Position numbers and translations under genes: made by a program. From positions 1-64,000 of the forward strand of contig CACEKL010000003.1 of assembly GCA_902560025.1 (NCBI GenBank): a stretch of DNA of 64,000 bases, given 5' to 3'. Each line of letters begins with the position of its first letter. Position 1 is the first letter of the stretch. This stretch comes from an uncultured Bacteroidota bacterium. GTDB taxonomy: Bacteria > Bacteroidota > Bacteroidia > Flavobacteriales > Flavobacteriaceae. Of this stretch, positions 45,740 to 55,344 are shown one piece after another. The notes beneath the pieces are model-generated. The model did not search any database. It saw nothing but the letters and a program-made list of their open reading frames with translations, and was not told the origin of the DNA.

Positions 45740-46535
45740 TTAACAGGGATTTAATTTCATCATTATCAGTTCTCTGTAATATGTAAATATTAGAAAGTGA
45801 GGAAAAGTCACTGAATATTGACACATCTATAGAATAATATCCCTCAAGTGACGTGTTATTGTAATTTTCTATTCTTCCAATCGGTATTCCTTTAGGAAAA
45901 TAAAATGACATACCCCCGGTTATAATTGTATCTCCAAGTTTAATTGAACTACTTAGAGGAATATCATTAAGTTGAACAATTCTAGGATCTAAACCATTCC
46001 AACTTATTGATCCTATAGTAGAGGTGTTCTTCAAAACAGCATTTATTTTTAGATCTGTATTAAGTAATGAAACAATTGAGGAATAATTATCTGTTATATT
46101 TTTTATAATTCCAACAACCCCTTTTGAAGATATAACTCCCATTTCTTTAGTTATTCCATTAAGTTCTCCTTTATTGATTACTATAATATTTTTATTCTTG
46201 TTAATTGAGTTCAATATTACCTTTGCACTTATGGTTTTGTCAATTTTATTTTCTGAAACATCTCTTGTATCAGACTTATCAATAAATTGAGATTCATATT
46301 TTTTTAATTCTAGGTTTTCTTCAATTAACTTATTATTCTCTTGTCTAAGATTAAAATAAGAATTTATGTATGAGTAAATACTAGAAGTTGAACCTGAAAT
46401 AAATGTTCCAGCTTTTCCAAAGCCAGAGTAATGAACTGAACTATTATTGTATAAATAGTTGAAAGTAACAAATGAAAGGAAAAGATATATAATTAAGTTC
46501 CTATTTTTAACTATGGAATTAATTATTGACTGCAT
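45732..46535 (-). CDS. mreC: Rod shape-determining protein MreC
   Basis: 267 aa. One N-terminal membrane segment (about residues 12-28), a coiled-coil stretch (LRQENNKLIEENLELKKYE), and a two-barrel beta domain with INKGELNGITKEMGVIS and GVVGIIKNITDNYSSIVSL, then DTIITGGMSFYFPKGIPIG. Links cytoplasmic MreB to the periplasmic synthases MrdA and RodA. Starts 7 bases after mreB. Confidence 0.95.
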   Translation of the reverse strand: MQSIINSIVKNRNLIIYLFLSFVTFNYLYNNSSVHYSGFGKAGTFISGSTSSIYSYINSYFNLRQENNKLIEENLELKKYESQFIDKSDTRDVSENKIDKTISAKVILNSINKNKNIIVINKGELNGITKEMGVISSKGVVGIIKNITDNYSSIVSLLNTDLKINAVLKNTSTIGSISWNGLDPRIVQLNDIPLSSSIKLGDTIITGGMSFYFPKGIPIGRIENYNNTSLEGYYSIDVSIFSDFSSLSNIYILQRTDNDEIKSLLNE

Positions 46536-46542
46536 TAAAAAA

Positions 46543-47562
46543 TTACTTAATTAGAACAGACTTAAATTTTTCTATATTCTTCAGGGCAATTCCTGTTCCT
46601 CTAACTACTGCTTGAAGTGGATCTTCAGCAATATAAACAGGTAGATCAGTTTTCTTTGACAATCTTTCATCTAAGCCTCTTAGAAGTGCTCCTCCTCCGG
46701 CTAAGTATATTCCTGTGTTATAAATATCTGCTGCAAGTTCTGGGGGTGTTTGAGATAAAGTCTCCATGATTGAGTCCTCAATTCTAATTATAGATTTGTC
46801 AATTGCCTTTGCAACTTCTATGTATGAGATTACCTTCTCCTTAGGTTTACCAGACAAAAGATCTCTTCCCTGAACATGCATGTCTTCAGGAGGATCATCT
46901 AAACTTTCAGTTACAGACCCTACTTCAATTTTAATCTTTTCTGCTGTTCTATCACCGATATATAAATTATGTTTAGTCCTCATGTAGTATACTATATCAT
47001 TGGTAAGCATATCACCAGCTACTTTCAATGACTTTTCACACACAATACCTGCTAACGCGATAACAGCAATCTCAGTTGTACCACCTCCGATATCTACAAC
47101 CATATTACCTTTTGGTTTTACAATGTCTATTCCAATACCTATGGCAGCGGCCATTGGTTCATGAATTAGATATACTTCCTTTCCATTTACTCTTTCAGCA
47201 GATTCTTTTACAGCTCTCATTTCAACTTCTGTAATTCCTGAAGGAATACAAATTACCATTGTCAAAGAAGGAGAAAACCATCTTTTTTTTAGAGTAGGAA
47301 TACTTCTGATTAATTCACTAATCATTTTTTCTGATGCTTCGAAATCAGCAATGACTCCATCTTTGAGTGGTCTGATTGTTTTGATATTTTCATGAGTTTT
47401 ACCTTGCATGAATTTTGCTTCTTCACCAATAGCTATTATTTTTTTTGTAGATCTATCCATTGCAACAATAGAAGGACTATTAATTACAACTTTATCATTA
47501 TGAATAATTAAAGTGTTTGCAGTCCCAAGATCAATAGCTATTTCTTCTGTGAAAAATCCCAT
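46543..47562 (-). CDS. mreB: Rod shape-determining actin homologue MreB
   Basis: 339 aa from the ATG of MGFFTEEIAIDLGTANTL. An in-frame TTG four codons upstream lies inside a promoter-like element and is not needed. Actin-fold motifs: phosphate 1 AIDLGTANTLI, phosphate 2 MVVDIGGGTTEIAVIAL (about 160-176), and the adenosine motif GIYLAGGGALLRGLD (about 285-299). Forms membrane-bound filaments that place lateral wall synthesis. First of five shape genes, 32 bases after purH. Confidence 0.97.
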   Translation of the reverse strand: MGFFTEEIAIDLGTANTLIIHNDKVVINSPSIVAMDRSTKKIIAIGEEAKFMQGKTHENIKTIRPLKDGVIADFEASEKMISELIRSIPTLKKRWFSPSLTMVICIPSGITEVEMRAVKESAERVNGKEVYLIHEPMAAAIGIGIDIVKPKGNMVVDIGGGTTEIAVIALAGIVCEKSLKVAGDMLTNDIVYYMRTKHNLYIGDRTAEKIKIEVGSVTESLDDPPEDMHVQGRDLLSGKPKEKVISYIEVAKAIDKSIIRIEDSIMETLSQTPPELAADIYNTGIYLAGGGALLRGLDERLSKKTDLPVYIAEDPLQAVVRGTGIALKNIEKFKSVLIK

Positions 47563-47571
47563 AATAGTTTG

Positions 47572-47579
47572 CAAAGTTA
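47572..47579 (-). promoter_or_regulatory. -7 element before mreB (TAACTTTGC)
   Basis: On the minus strand TAACTTTGC matches TAnnTTTG in the purH-mreB gap, 9 bases before the chosen mreB ATG. It suggests a shape-operon promoter separate from purH. No clear -33 box. Confidence 0.4.
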
Positions 47580-47594
47580 GTTAAATAATAACAA

Positions 47595-49106
47595 TTAATG
47601 TCTAAAATGTCTTATTCCTGAAAAAACCATAGACATCCCGTTTTTATTACAAAAATCAATAGAGTCCTGGTCTTTAATGGACCCTCCTGGTTGAACAATC
47701 GAGTTTATATTATTTGCATGTGATATTTCAACACAATCTGAAAATGGAAAGAAGGCATCACTTGCTAAACAAGATTCATTTAAATCAAAACCAAATTTTT
47801 TAGATTTTTCAATTGCTTGATTTAATGCATCTATCCTTGATACTTGTCCCATACCAGATCCAATTAATTGTTTGTTTTTTACAATTGCTATACAATTGGA
47901 CTTCGTATGTTTTACAATAATTGATGCTAATACAAGATCATCAGATTTTGTAGAGTTTGGAGATATATTTGTAACAACTTTAAAATCTTCAAATTTTTCA
48001 ATTTTATCATCTATATCTTGCTCAAGAATTCCATTAAGACATGATCGAGTTTGGAGTTTATTTATTGGAAAAGATTTTAATTTTATAATTATTCTATTCT
48101 TTTTAGATTTCAATAAATCCAATGCACTATCACTATAATTTGGTGCAATTAAAACTTCGAAGAATAGTTTATTAATTTCCTCAGCAACTTTTATATCAAT
48201 AGCTTGATTAGAAGTTAATATTCCACCAAAAGCAGATACATTATCACATGATAGTGCATCTAAATAGGCATCTAATAAATTATCCCTAATAGCAACACCA
48301 CATGGGTTGTTATGCTTATGTATTAGAAAAACTGATTTTTTGGTTTCCAAGTCTTTAAGAAGTCCTATTGCTGAATCTATATCTAAAAGATTATTGTATG
48401 AAATATCTTTACCATGAATTTGTTCAAATATTTTATCAATTTGCCCAATAAATCTACCATTTTGATGAGGGTTTTCTCCATACCTTAACTCTTTTACAGC
48501 ACCCTTATCAGAATTTGTATTAATATTCTTTTTATTTAAATAAGATGAAATCTTGTAGTCATAATCTGAGCTTTTTTGAAATGCTTCAAATGCAAGTCTC
48601 TGTCTATATTCTATATCCGTAATACAATCATTCTTTAAAATATTAATTAATTCATCGTATTGTTTTTTAGATGATATACAAGTGACATTTTCATAATTTT
48701 TTGCTGCAGCTCTAATAAGAGAAATCCCTCCTATATCAATCTTTTCAATTATATCCTCATGGTTATTTGAATTCTTGACAGTCTCTTCAAAAGGATATAA
48801 ATCAACTACAACAAGATCTATATCAGGAATTTCATATTTTTTTGATTCATCAATGTCAGACTTTGAATTAGTTTTTAATATTCCACCAAATATTTTTGGA
48901 TGAAGAGTTTTTACTCTTCCATTTAAAATAGATGGGTATGTTGTCAAGTTCTCTACTTTTTCAAGCTTAATACCTAGACTATTTATATATTCATAGGTTC
49001 CTCCAGTAGAATATATTTTAACATTATTGTCTGTAAGAATTTGACACAAATGCTCAATTTTATCTTTGTTAAAAACAGAAATTAGTGCTGAAGAAATCTT
49101 TTTCAT
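47595..49106 (-). CDS. purH: Bifunctional AICAR formyltransferase / IMP cyclohydrolase
   Basis: Last two steps of IMP synthesis. 503 aa from the ATG of MKKISSALISVFNKDKIE; an upstream in-frame ATG seven codons earlier would start inside the promoter-terminator region. The N-terminal cyclohydrolase domain shows VYSTGGTYEYINS-type and GRVKTLHPKIFGGIL motifs; the C-terminal transformylase shows RYGENPHQNGRF, HKHNNPCGVAI, SAFGGILTSN and CLASDAFFPFSDCVE. Followed after 20 bases by mreB's region, as in many Bacteroidetes. Confidence 0.96.
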   Translation of the reverse strand: MKKISSALISVFNKDKIEHLCQILTDNNVKIYSTGGTYEYINSLGIKLEKVENLTTYPSILNGRVKTLHPKIFGGILKTNSKSDIDESKKYEIPDIDLVVVDLYPFEETVKNSNNHEDIIEKIDIGGISLIRAAAKNYENVTCISSKKQYDELINILKNDCITDIEYRQRLAFEAFQKSSDYDYKISSYLNKKNINTNSDKGAVKELRYGENPHQNGRFIGQIDKIFEQIHGKDISYNNLLDIDSAIGLLKDLETKKSVFLIHKHNNPCGVAIRDNLLDAYLDALSCDNVSAFGGILTSNQAIDIKVAEEINKLFFEVLIAPNYSDSALDLLKSKKNRIIIKLKSFPINKLQTRSCLNGILEQDIDDKIEKFEDFKVVTNISPNSTKSDDLVLASIIVKHTKSNCIAIVKNKQLIGSGMGQVSRIDALNQAIEKSKKFGFDLNESCLASDAFFPFSDCVEISHANNINSIVQPGGSIKDQDSIDFCNKNGMSMVFSGIRHFRH

Positions 49107-49116
49107 ATGAAGAAAA

Positions 49117-49124
49117 CAAAAGTA
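49117..49124 (-). promoter_or_regulatory. -7 element before purH (TACTTTTG)
   Basis: Minus-strand TACTTTTG matches TAnnTTTG and lies between the groL terminator and purH, 10 bases before the purH ATG. Since the upstream gene ends in a terminator, some promoter must be here. Spacing implies a leader of only a few bases. Confidence 0.45.
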
Positions 49125-49125
49125 C

Positions 49126-49154
49126 AAAAAAAACCTGCTGAAAAGCAGGTTTTT
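49126..49154 (-). terminator. Terminator of groES-groEL
   Basis: AAACCTGCT (49131-49139) pairs with AGCAGGTTT (49144-49152) around a GAAA tetraloop; on the minus strand the stem is followed by a run of eight T. It ends the groEL transcript 20 bases before purH begins. Confidence 0.9.
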
Positions 49155-49172
49155 ATATTTGTGGTTAATCTA

Positions 49173-50813
<1,641 letters not shown>

Positions 50814-50823
50814 TTATGTTTAG

Positions 50824-51102
50824 TTATACAATTGCAAGAATATCACTTTCTTTCATTATTAAATAATCAACACCATCGTGTTGAAGCTCAGTTCCAGCAT
50901 ATTTTCCATAAAGAACAATATCTCCAGCTTTTAAAGTTACTGGGTTGTCTTTTGTTCCAGGTCCAGCTGCAACAATTTTTCCTCTCTGAGGCTTCTCTTT
51001 TGCAGTATCTGGAATAATGATCCCAGATGAAGTAGTTGTTTCGGCTTCAGAAGGTTGAACTAAAACTCTATCTGCAAGTGGTTTAATATTAATTTTGCTC
51101 AT
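50824..51102 (-). CDS. groS: Co-chaperonin GroES
   Basis: Lid of the GroEL chamber, 92 aa. Shows [15 protein letters not shown], a mobile loop ([20 protein letters not shown]), VAAGPGTK and [11 protein letters not shown]. First gene of the groES-groEL pair. The 81 bases upstream hold a perfect inverted repeat and a near-consensus -7 element (TAGTTTG, minus strand, 51126-51132), so it is likely transcribed separately from secG. Confidence 0.97.
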   Translation of the reverse strand: MSKINIKPLADRVLVQPSEAETTTSSGIIIPDTAKEKPQRGKIVAAGPGTKDNPVTLKAGDIVLYGKYAGTELQHDGVDYLIMKESDILAIV

Positions 51103-51151
51103 GTTTTTTTATTTTTAAAATTTCACAAACTATGCCATATCATTTAAAATG

Positions 51152-51172
51152 CATGAAAAAGTATTTTTCATG
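51152..51172. repeat. Perfect inverted repeat upstream of groES
   Basis: CATGAAAAA-GTA-TTTTTCATG, 9-bp arms with a 3-base centre, between the secG stop and groS. It is followed by a tandem pair of TCATGACA (51168-51183). It could be an operator for heat-shock control of groES-groEL or a weak terminator of secG; it lacks the T run of the other terminators here. Confidence 0.5.
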
Positions 51173-51183
51173 ACATCATGACA

Positions 51184-51528
51184 TTAATCATCTATAGTTT
51201 CAGTGGGAATCTCAGGAATACTTTGTTCTGGAATTTCTGGAATGGTTTGCTCAGGAATTGATTCATTAATTAGAATTGAATCAGAGTTATCTGAATCATT
51301 CATTAATGTTACGTTTGAAATAAGAATCAAAACAAGAATAATTATAGCAAGAGCCCATGTGCTTTTATCAAGAAAATCTGTGGTGCTTTTTACACCACCA
51401 ATTTGTTGTTGCCCTCCACCAAAAGTCGAAGATAGACCTCCTCCTTTAGGGTTTTGAACCATAATCACAAGTATTAATAAAACACAAACAAATAAGATCA
51501 GCGATACTAATATCCAAAAGGTTCCCAT
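51184..51528 (-). CDS. secG: Preprotein translocase subunit SecG
   Basis: 114 aa. Two membrane segments (about residues 4-24 and 56-73) separated by the loop VQNPKGGGLSSTFGGGQQQ, the SecG signature. The C-terminus carries a tail with the repeated unit IPEQ/IPE (ESIPEQTIPEIPEQSIPEI), probably disordered. Part of the operon miaB-sigma54 activator-lptE-TPR-secG; starts 2 bases after the preceding gene. Confidence 0.93.
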   Translation of the reverse strand: MGTFWILVSLILFVCVLLILVIMVQNPKGGGLSSTFGGGQQQIGGVKSTTDFLDKSTWALAIIILVLILISNVTLMNDSDNSDSILINESIPEQTIPEIPEQSIPEIPTETIDD

Positions 51529-51530
51529 GA

Positions 51531-52136
51531 TTAATTATTATTTTTTTTTAAGTTTTTTATCCTTTCAATTTGGTCTGCAAAGAAACTACTTTTTTTTGGA
51601 TATTTCAAGCTTAATATATTATAAGCTTTCATCGCTTTATTATATTTTTTTTGATCAATATAAATTTTTGCGAGCGTCTCAGTTATTAAATCATCTTTAA
51701 TCTTAGATTCAGGAATAATTTCAATATCAGACTTATATTCCCTGTCAATATTAATTTTTGGAGAATTCTTTATGAATTTATCAATTAAATCAATCTTGTA
51801 ATCTAAATTTGATTCACTTTCATTTATTACATCAAACCAATCTAAAAAGGAATATTTTTCAATTTTATCAACCTCCTTATTAATTTTATTTTCTTCCTTT
51901 TCATATATCCAGTTCCTTAGTATAGACCTATTGTGTGTTAAGATAGCAGTCTTTGGAAGTAACTCATTGAAAGACTCTTTTTTCTGAACTTTAAGTGTTT
52001 TTAAATAATAAGCTGATGCTAATTGAAAAAAAGGATAAGTATTAAGTATTCCTTTTAAAATAGTGGATGTTGAAGAATCTGATGGATCAAATCCATTTAA
52101 AATTTTTGAGAATGAATCACCTGTTTTATTTACCAT
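51531..52136 (-). CDS. Hypothetical helical (TPR-like) protein
   Basis: 201 aa, no signal peptide, strongly helical and charged. A TPR-like unit is visible near the C-terminus (ETLAKIYIDQKKYNKAMKAY, then NILSLKYPKKSSFFADQIE). The N-terminal part, with LNTYPFFQLASAYYLKTLK, is the form found in the flavobacterial protein that usually sits between lptE and secG. Function unknown. Overlaps lptE by 7 bases. Confidence 0.75.
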   Translation of the reverse strand: MVNKTGDSFSKILNGFDPSDSSTSTILKGILNTYPFFQLASAYYLKTLKVQKKESFNELLPKTAILTHNRSILRNWIYEKEENKINKEVDKIEKYSFLDWFDVINESESNLDYKIDLIDKFIKNSPKINIDREYKSDIEIIPESKIKDDLITETLAKIYIDQKKYNKAMKAYNILSLKYPKKSSFFADQIERIKNLKKNNN

Positions 52137-52654
52137 TTTGCTAATGTTTCATTAAAGATATCTTGAGTAATTCTCTCAAAAATTTCTTGAAGTGCAGTAT
52201 CTTTTATATCGTATACTTGAAGATTGCCTGGAAAATCATAATAAAACGAGAATCTTTTTTCTATGTTGTCCTCTTCATTTAAAACATTTTCATAACTAAC
52301 CATTACAGCCATTGTTAATCTGTTTTGAGCTGCTCTAATCTCAGCAGTGGCTGCCATAGGTGTAACACTAAACTCAACAATTTCTCCACTGTATATTATA
52401 TCACCTCCTTCATTAACAAGGTTTAGACTAGTTTGATTGACAATCAAGTCTTGTAATGCAATAGTAAAGTCTCTGTCAAGACCAGGTTCGACAGTAGACC
52501 CAGGTTTTCCACCAGCAGTATTTTCAAAATAATCAACCTGAAAAGTTTCAACTCCTACTGGAATCGATGAACCAGTAAAGCTGTAGATTCCACATGAGAA
52601 ACTTATTAATGAAAAGCTAAAAAGTAAAAAATCTCTTTTAAAATTCTGAAACAT
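52130..52654 (-). CDS. lptE: LptE-like LPS-assembly lipoprotein
   Basis: 174 aa from the ATG of MFQNFKRDFLLFSFSLIS; an in-frame TTG two codons earlier is less likely. The signal peptide ends with the lipobox SFSC, giving a lipidated cysteine at about residue 21. Next come GIYSFTGSSIPVGVETFQVDY and a family-typical segment with LDRDFTIALQDLI. LptE plugs the LptD barrel that inserts LPS into the outer membrane. Its start overlaps the end of the sigma-54 activator gene by 17 bases. Confidence 0.85.
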   Translation of the reverse strand: MFQNFKRDFLLFSFSLISFSCGIYSFTGSSIPVGVETFQVDYFENTAGGKPGSTVEPGLDRDFTIALQDLIVNQTSLNLVNEGGDIIYSGEIVEFSVTPMAATAEIRAAQNRLTMAVMVSYENVLNEEDNIEKRFSFYYDFPGNLQVYDIKDTALQEIFERITQDIFNETLAKW

Positions 52655-53900
52655 CTCCAAGATTATGTTGTTTAATTTTTCTGTATAATGTTCTTTCTGA
52701 TATACCTAGCTCTTTAGCAGCATTTTTTCTTCTTCCATTAGTCCTAATTAAAGCTTGTTTAATCATTTCTAGTTCCTTGTCCTGAAGAGAAAGAGTTTCT
52801 TCTTCTTCAATAGTCTCAACATATTCATACTTATCCTGAACTTTGCTTTCAAGGTCAACATTCAAATCAACTGCTGAATTTTCTATTTCTTGACTATCGT
52901 ATGATTCATTATCACCATAAATTTTATTAATCAAGCCTTGATTCTTTTCTTTTACATCACTTTTATCATCGCCTTGCATTATTTCAAGAGTTAATTTTTT
53001 TAAATCATTTAAGTCATTCTTCATATCAAACAAAACCTTGTAAAGTATTTCACGCTCTGATGAAAAAGAGGATGAATCTTCTTTAACATCATCAAGAGTT
53101 GCCGGAAGTTTTGAAACTTTATTTGGAAGATAATTATTTAAAGTATCACTTTTAAGATTTCTTTCTTTTTCTAATATTGACATTTGTTCAGCAACATTTC
53201 TTAATTGTCTAATATTACCTTTCCAATCTTGTTGACAAAGCAAATCTTGAGCGGATTCATCAAGTCTTAAGGTTGGCATATTGTATTTTTGGGCAAAATC
53301 AGATGCAAATTTTCTGAATAAGATAGGGATATCATCTTTTCTATCTCTCAATGGCGGTATATTAATAATTATAGTACTAAGTCTGTAAAAAAGATCTTCT
53401 CTAAATTTTCCTTTTTTTATTGCCTCATCCATATTAACATTGGTTGCGGCCACTATTCTTACATTAGTTTTTTGAACTTTTGAAGATCCAACTTTAATAT
53501 ATTCTCCACTTTCAAGAATTCTTAAAAGTCTGACTTGAGTTGAAAGTGGAAGTTCACCAACTTCATCTAGAAATATTGTTCCTCCATCTGCTACTTCAAA
53601 ATAACCACTCCTGTTTGCTGTAGCTCCTGTAAATGCTCCTTTTTCATGCCCAAATAATTCAGAATCAATTGTCCCCTCAGGAATTGCTCCACAGTTAACT
53701 GCAATATATTTTGCATGTTTTCTATGAGAATACTGATGAATAATTTTAGGAATATTCTCTTTACCAACTCCACTCTCACCTGTAACAAGGACAGATATAT
53801 CGGAGTTAGCAACTTGAATTGATTTTTCAATTGCTCTATTAAGTCTAGGGTTATCTCCAATTATACCAAACCTTTGTTTTACTGTTAAAACTGATTCCAT
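52638..53900 (-). CDS. Sigma-54-dependent transcriptional activator
   Basis: 420 aa. There is no receiver or sensor domain; the AAA+ domain begins almost at the N-terminus. Walker A GESGVGKE (about residues 41-48), the sigma-54 contact loop GAFTGA (about 90), Walker B GGTIFLDEVGEL (about 108-119), the arginine region FREDLFYRLS, then a charged linker (about 260-375) and a Fis-type helix-turn-helix (NAAKELGISERTLYRKIK) at the end. It should activate promoters of the -24/-12 type together with RpoN; targets are unknown. Its ATG shares one base with the miaB stop. Confidence 0.92.
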   Translation of the reverse strand: MESVLTVKQRFGIIGDNPRLNRAIEKSIQVANSDISVLVTGESGVGKENIPKIIHQYSHRKHAKYIAVNCGAIPEGTIDSELFGHEKGAFTGATANRSGYFEVADGGTIFLDEVGELPLSTQVRLLRILESGEYIKVGSSKVQKTNVRIVAATNVNMDEAIKKGKFREDLFYRLSTIIINIPPLRDRKDDIPILFRKFASDFAQKYNMPTLRLDESAQDLLCQQDWKGNIRQLRNVAEQMSILEKERNLKSDTLNNYLPNKVSKLPATLDDVKEDSSSFSSEREILYKVLFDMKNDLNDLKKLTLEIMQGDDKSDVKEKNQGLINKIYGDNESYDSQEIENSAVDLNVDLESKVQDKYEYVETIEEEETLSLQDKELEMIKQALIRTNGRRKNAAKELGISERTLYRKIKQHNLGDVSEF

Positions 53901-55285
53901 TATACTTTAGTTTTTAATTGATTAATATTTCCAATTAGAGTTGCAGTTGTGCAATCACTAATATCAACATTTACAGTATCACCCAATTTAAAATTGTATT
54001 TAGGAAAAACAACAACATTATTTTCAGTTGTTCTTCCACTCCAAAAATCATTTGATTTTTTTGATTCTTTATCTATTAGTACTTCGCAATTTTTATTTAT
54101 AAAACTTTTATTTCTTTCTAGGCTATGTTTTTGTTGAAGAGTAATTATTTCCTCTAACCTTCTTTGTTTAATTTCTGGAGAGATATCATCTTTAAAGTGT
54201 CTAGCCGCATAAGTTCCTGGTCTTTCAGAATACGCAAACATATATCCAAAATCATACTTTACTTCTTCCATAAGAGATAAAGTATCTTGATGATCTCGTT
54301 CAGTTTCGGATGGAAAACCAGTAATCATATCATGGGAAATACCACAATTAGGTATTATTTCTCTTATTTTCTTTACAAGTTCAAGATATTCCTCTCTAGT
54401 ATGAAGTCGATTCATCTTTTTCAAAATTCTGTCACTTCCAGACTGAATTGGAAGGTGAATATAGTTACAGATATTATTATATTTTGACATTGTTTCAATT
54501 ACATCAATTGTCATATCCTGAGGATTAGAAGTTGAAAATCTTATTCTGATTTCAGGATAACTTGAAGCAACTAAGTCAAGTAAGCTTGAAAATTTTATAG
54601 AATTTTTCTTTTGCTCTTCTGTGGCCTTTTTAAAGTCTTTTTTAGGACCTCCACCATACCATAAATAACTATCAACATTTTGTCCAAGTAAAGTTATTTC
54701 TTTATAACCTTTTTGATTTAACTCATCTATCTCTCTTAATATGCTGTCAGGATTTCTACTTCTCTCTCTACCTCTTGTAAATGGTACAACACAAAATGTG
54801 CACATGTTGTCACATCCTCTTGTAATTGATACGAATGCATTAATACCGTTGTTATGAATTCTTACTGGTGAAATATCTCCATAGGTTTCAGACTTTGATA
54901 ATATAACATTAACTGCTTTTTGGTTATGTTCAACCTCATCTAATAGGTTTGGAAGGTCTTTGTATGAATCTGGTCCTACAACTAAGTCAACCATCTTTTC
55001 TTCTTCAAGAAGCTTATCCTTTAACCTTTCAGCCATACAACCTAAAAGCCCTATTTTTAGATTACTATTATCCTTTTTGTAAGAGTTATATGTTTTAAGT
55101 TTATTTCGAACTGTTTGTTCAGCCTTATCTCTAATTGAACAGGTATTTAATAAAACTAGATTTGCGCTCTTTGAATCATCAGTTAATTCATAGCCATCTT
55201 TTTTTAATATGGATGCAACAACTTCACTGTCAGCAAAATTCATCTGACACCCATATGTTTCAATAAATAAAGACTTCTTTTTGAT
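53900..55285 (-). CDS. miaB: tRNA-2-methylthio-N6-dimethylallyladenosine synthase, apparent ATC start
   Basis: Radical-SAM methylthiotransferase acting on position 37 of tRNAs. Fe-S cysteines: IETYGCQMNFADS, VLLNTCSIRD, GLLGCMAERL for the first cluster; CDNMCTFCVVPF for the SAM cluster; a TRAM domain ends the protein. The first ATG (55241-55243) would delete the first essential cysteine (YGCQM). The frame is open upstream to a TAA at 55298-55300, but contains no ATG, GTG or TTG there. Homology points to ATC at 55283-55285, which with AAA AAG AAG gives KKKSLFIETYGC after the first residue, as in MTKKLHIKTWGC of E. coli. ATT at 55289-55291 is the alternative. 461 aa. Confidence 0.9.
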   Translation of the reverse strand: MKKKSLFIETYGCQMNFADSEVVASILKKDGYELTDDSKSANLVLLNTCSIRDKAEQTVRNKLKTYNSYKKDNSNLKIGLLGCMAERLKDKLLEEEKMVDLVVGPDSYKDLPNLLDEVEHNQKAVNVILSKSETYGDISPVRIHNNGINAFVSITRGCDNMCTFCVVPFTRGRERSRNPDSILREIDELNQKGYKEITLLGQNVDSYLWYGGGPKKDFKKATEEQKKNSIKFSSLLDLVASSYPEIRIRFSTSNPQDMTIDVIETMSKYNNICNYIHLPIQSGSDRILKKMNRLHTREEYLELVKKIREIIPNCGISHDMITGFPSETERDHQDTLSLMEEVKYDFGYMFAYSERPGTYAARHFKDDISPEIKQRRLEEIITLQQKHSLERNKSFINKNCEVLIDKESKKSNDFWSGRTTENNVVVFPKYNFKLGDTVNVDISDCTTATLIGNINQLKTKV

Positions 55286-55344
55286 AAAAATTAATTTTTA
55301 GTAAAATTACTCAATTAATTTAAATTATGCCAATTTGTCAGTAT

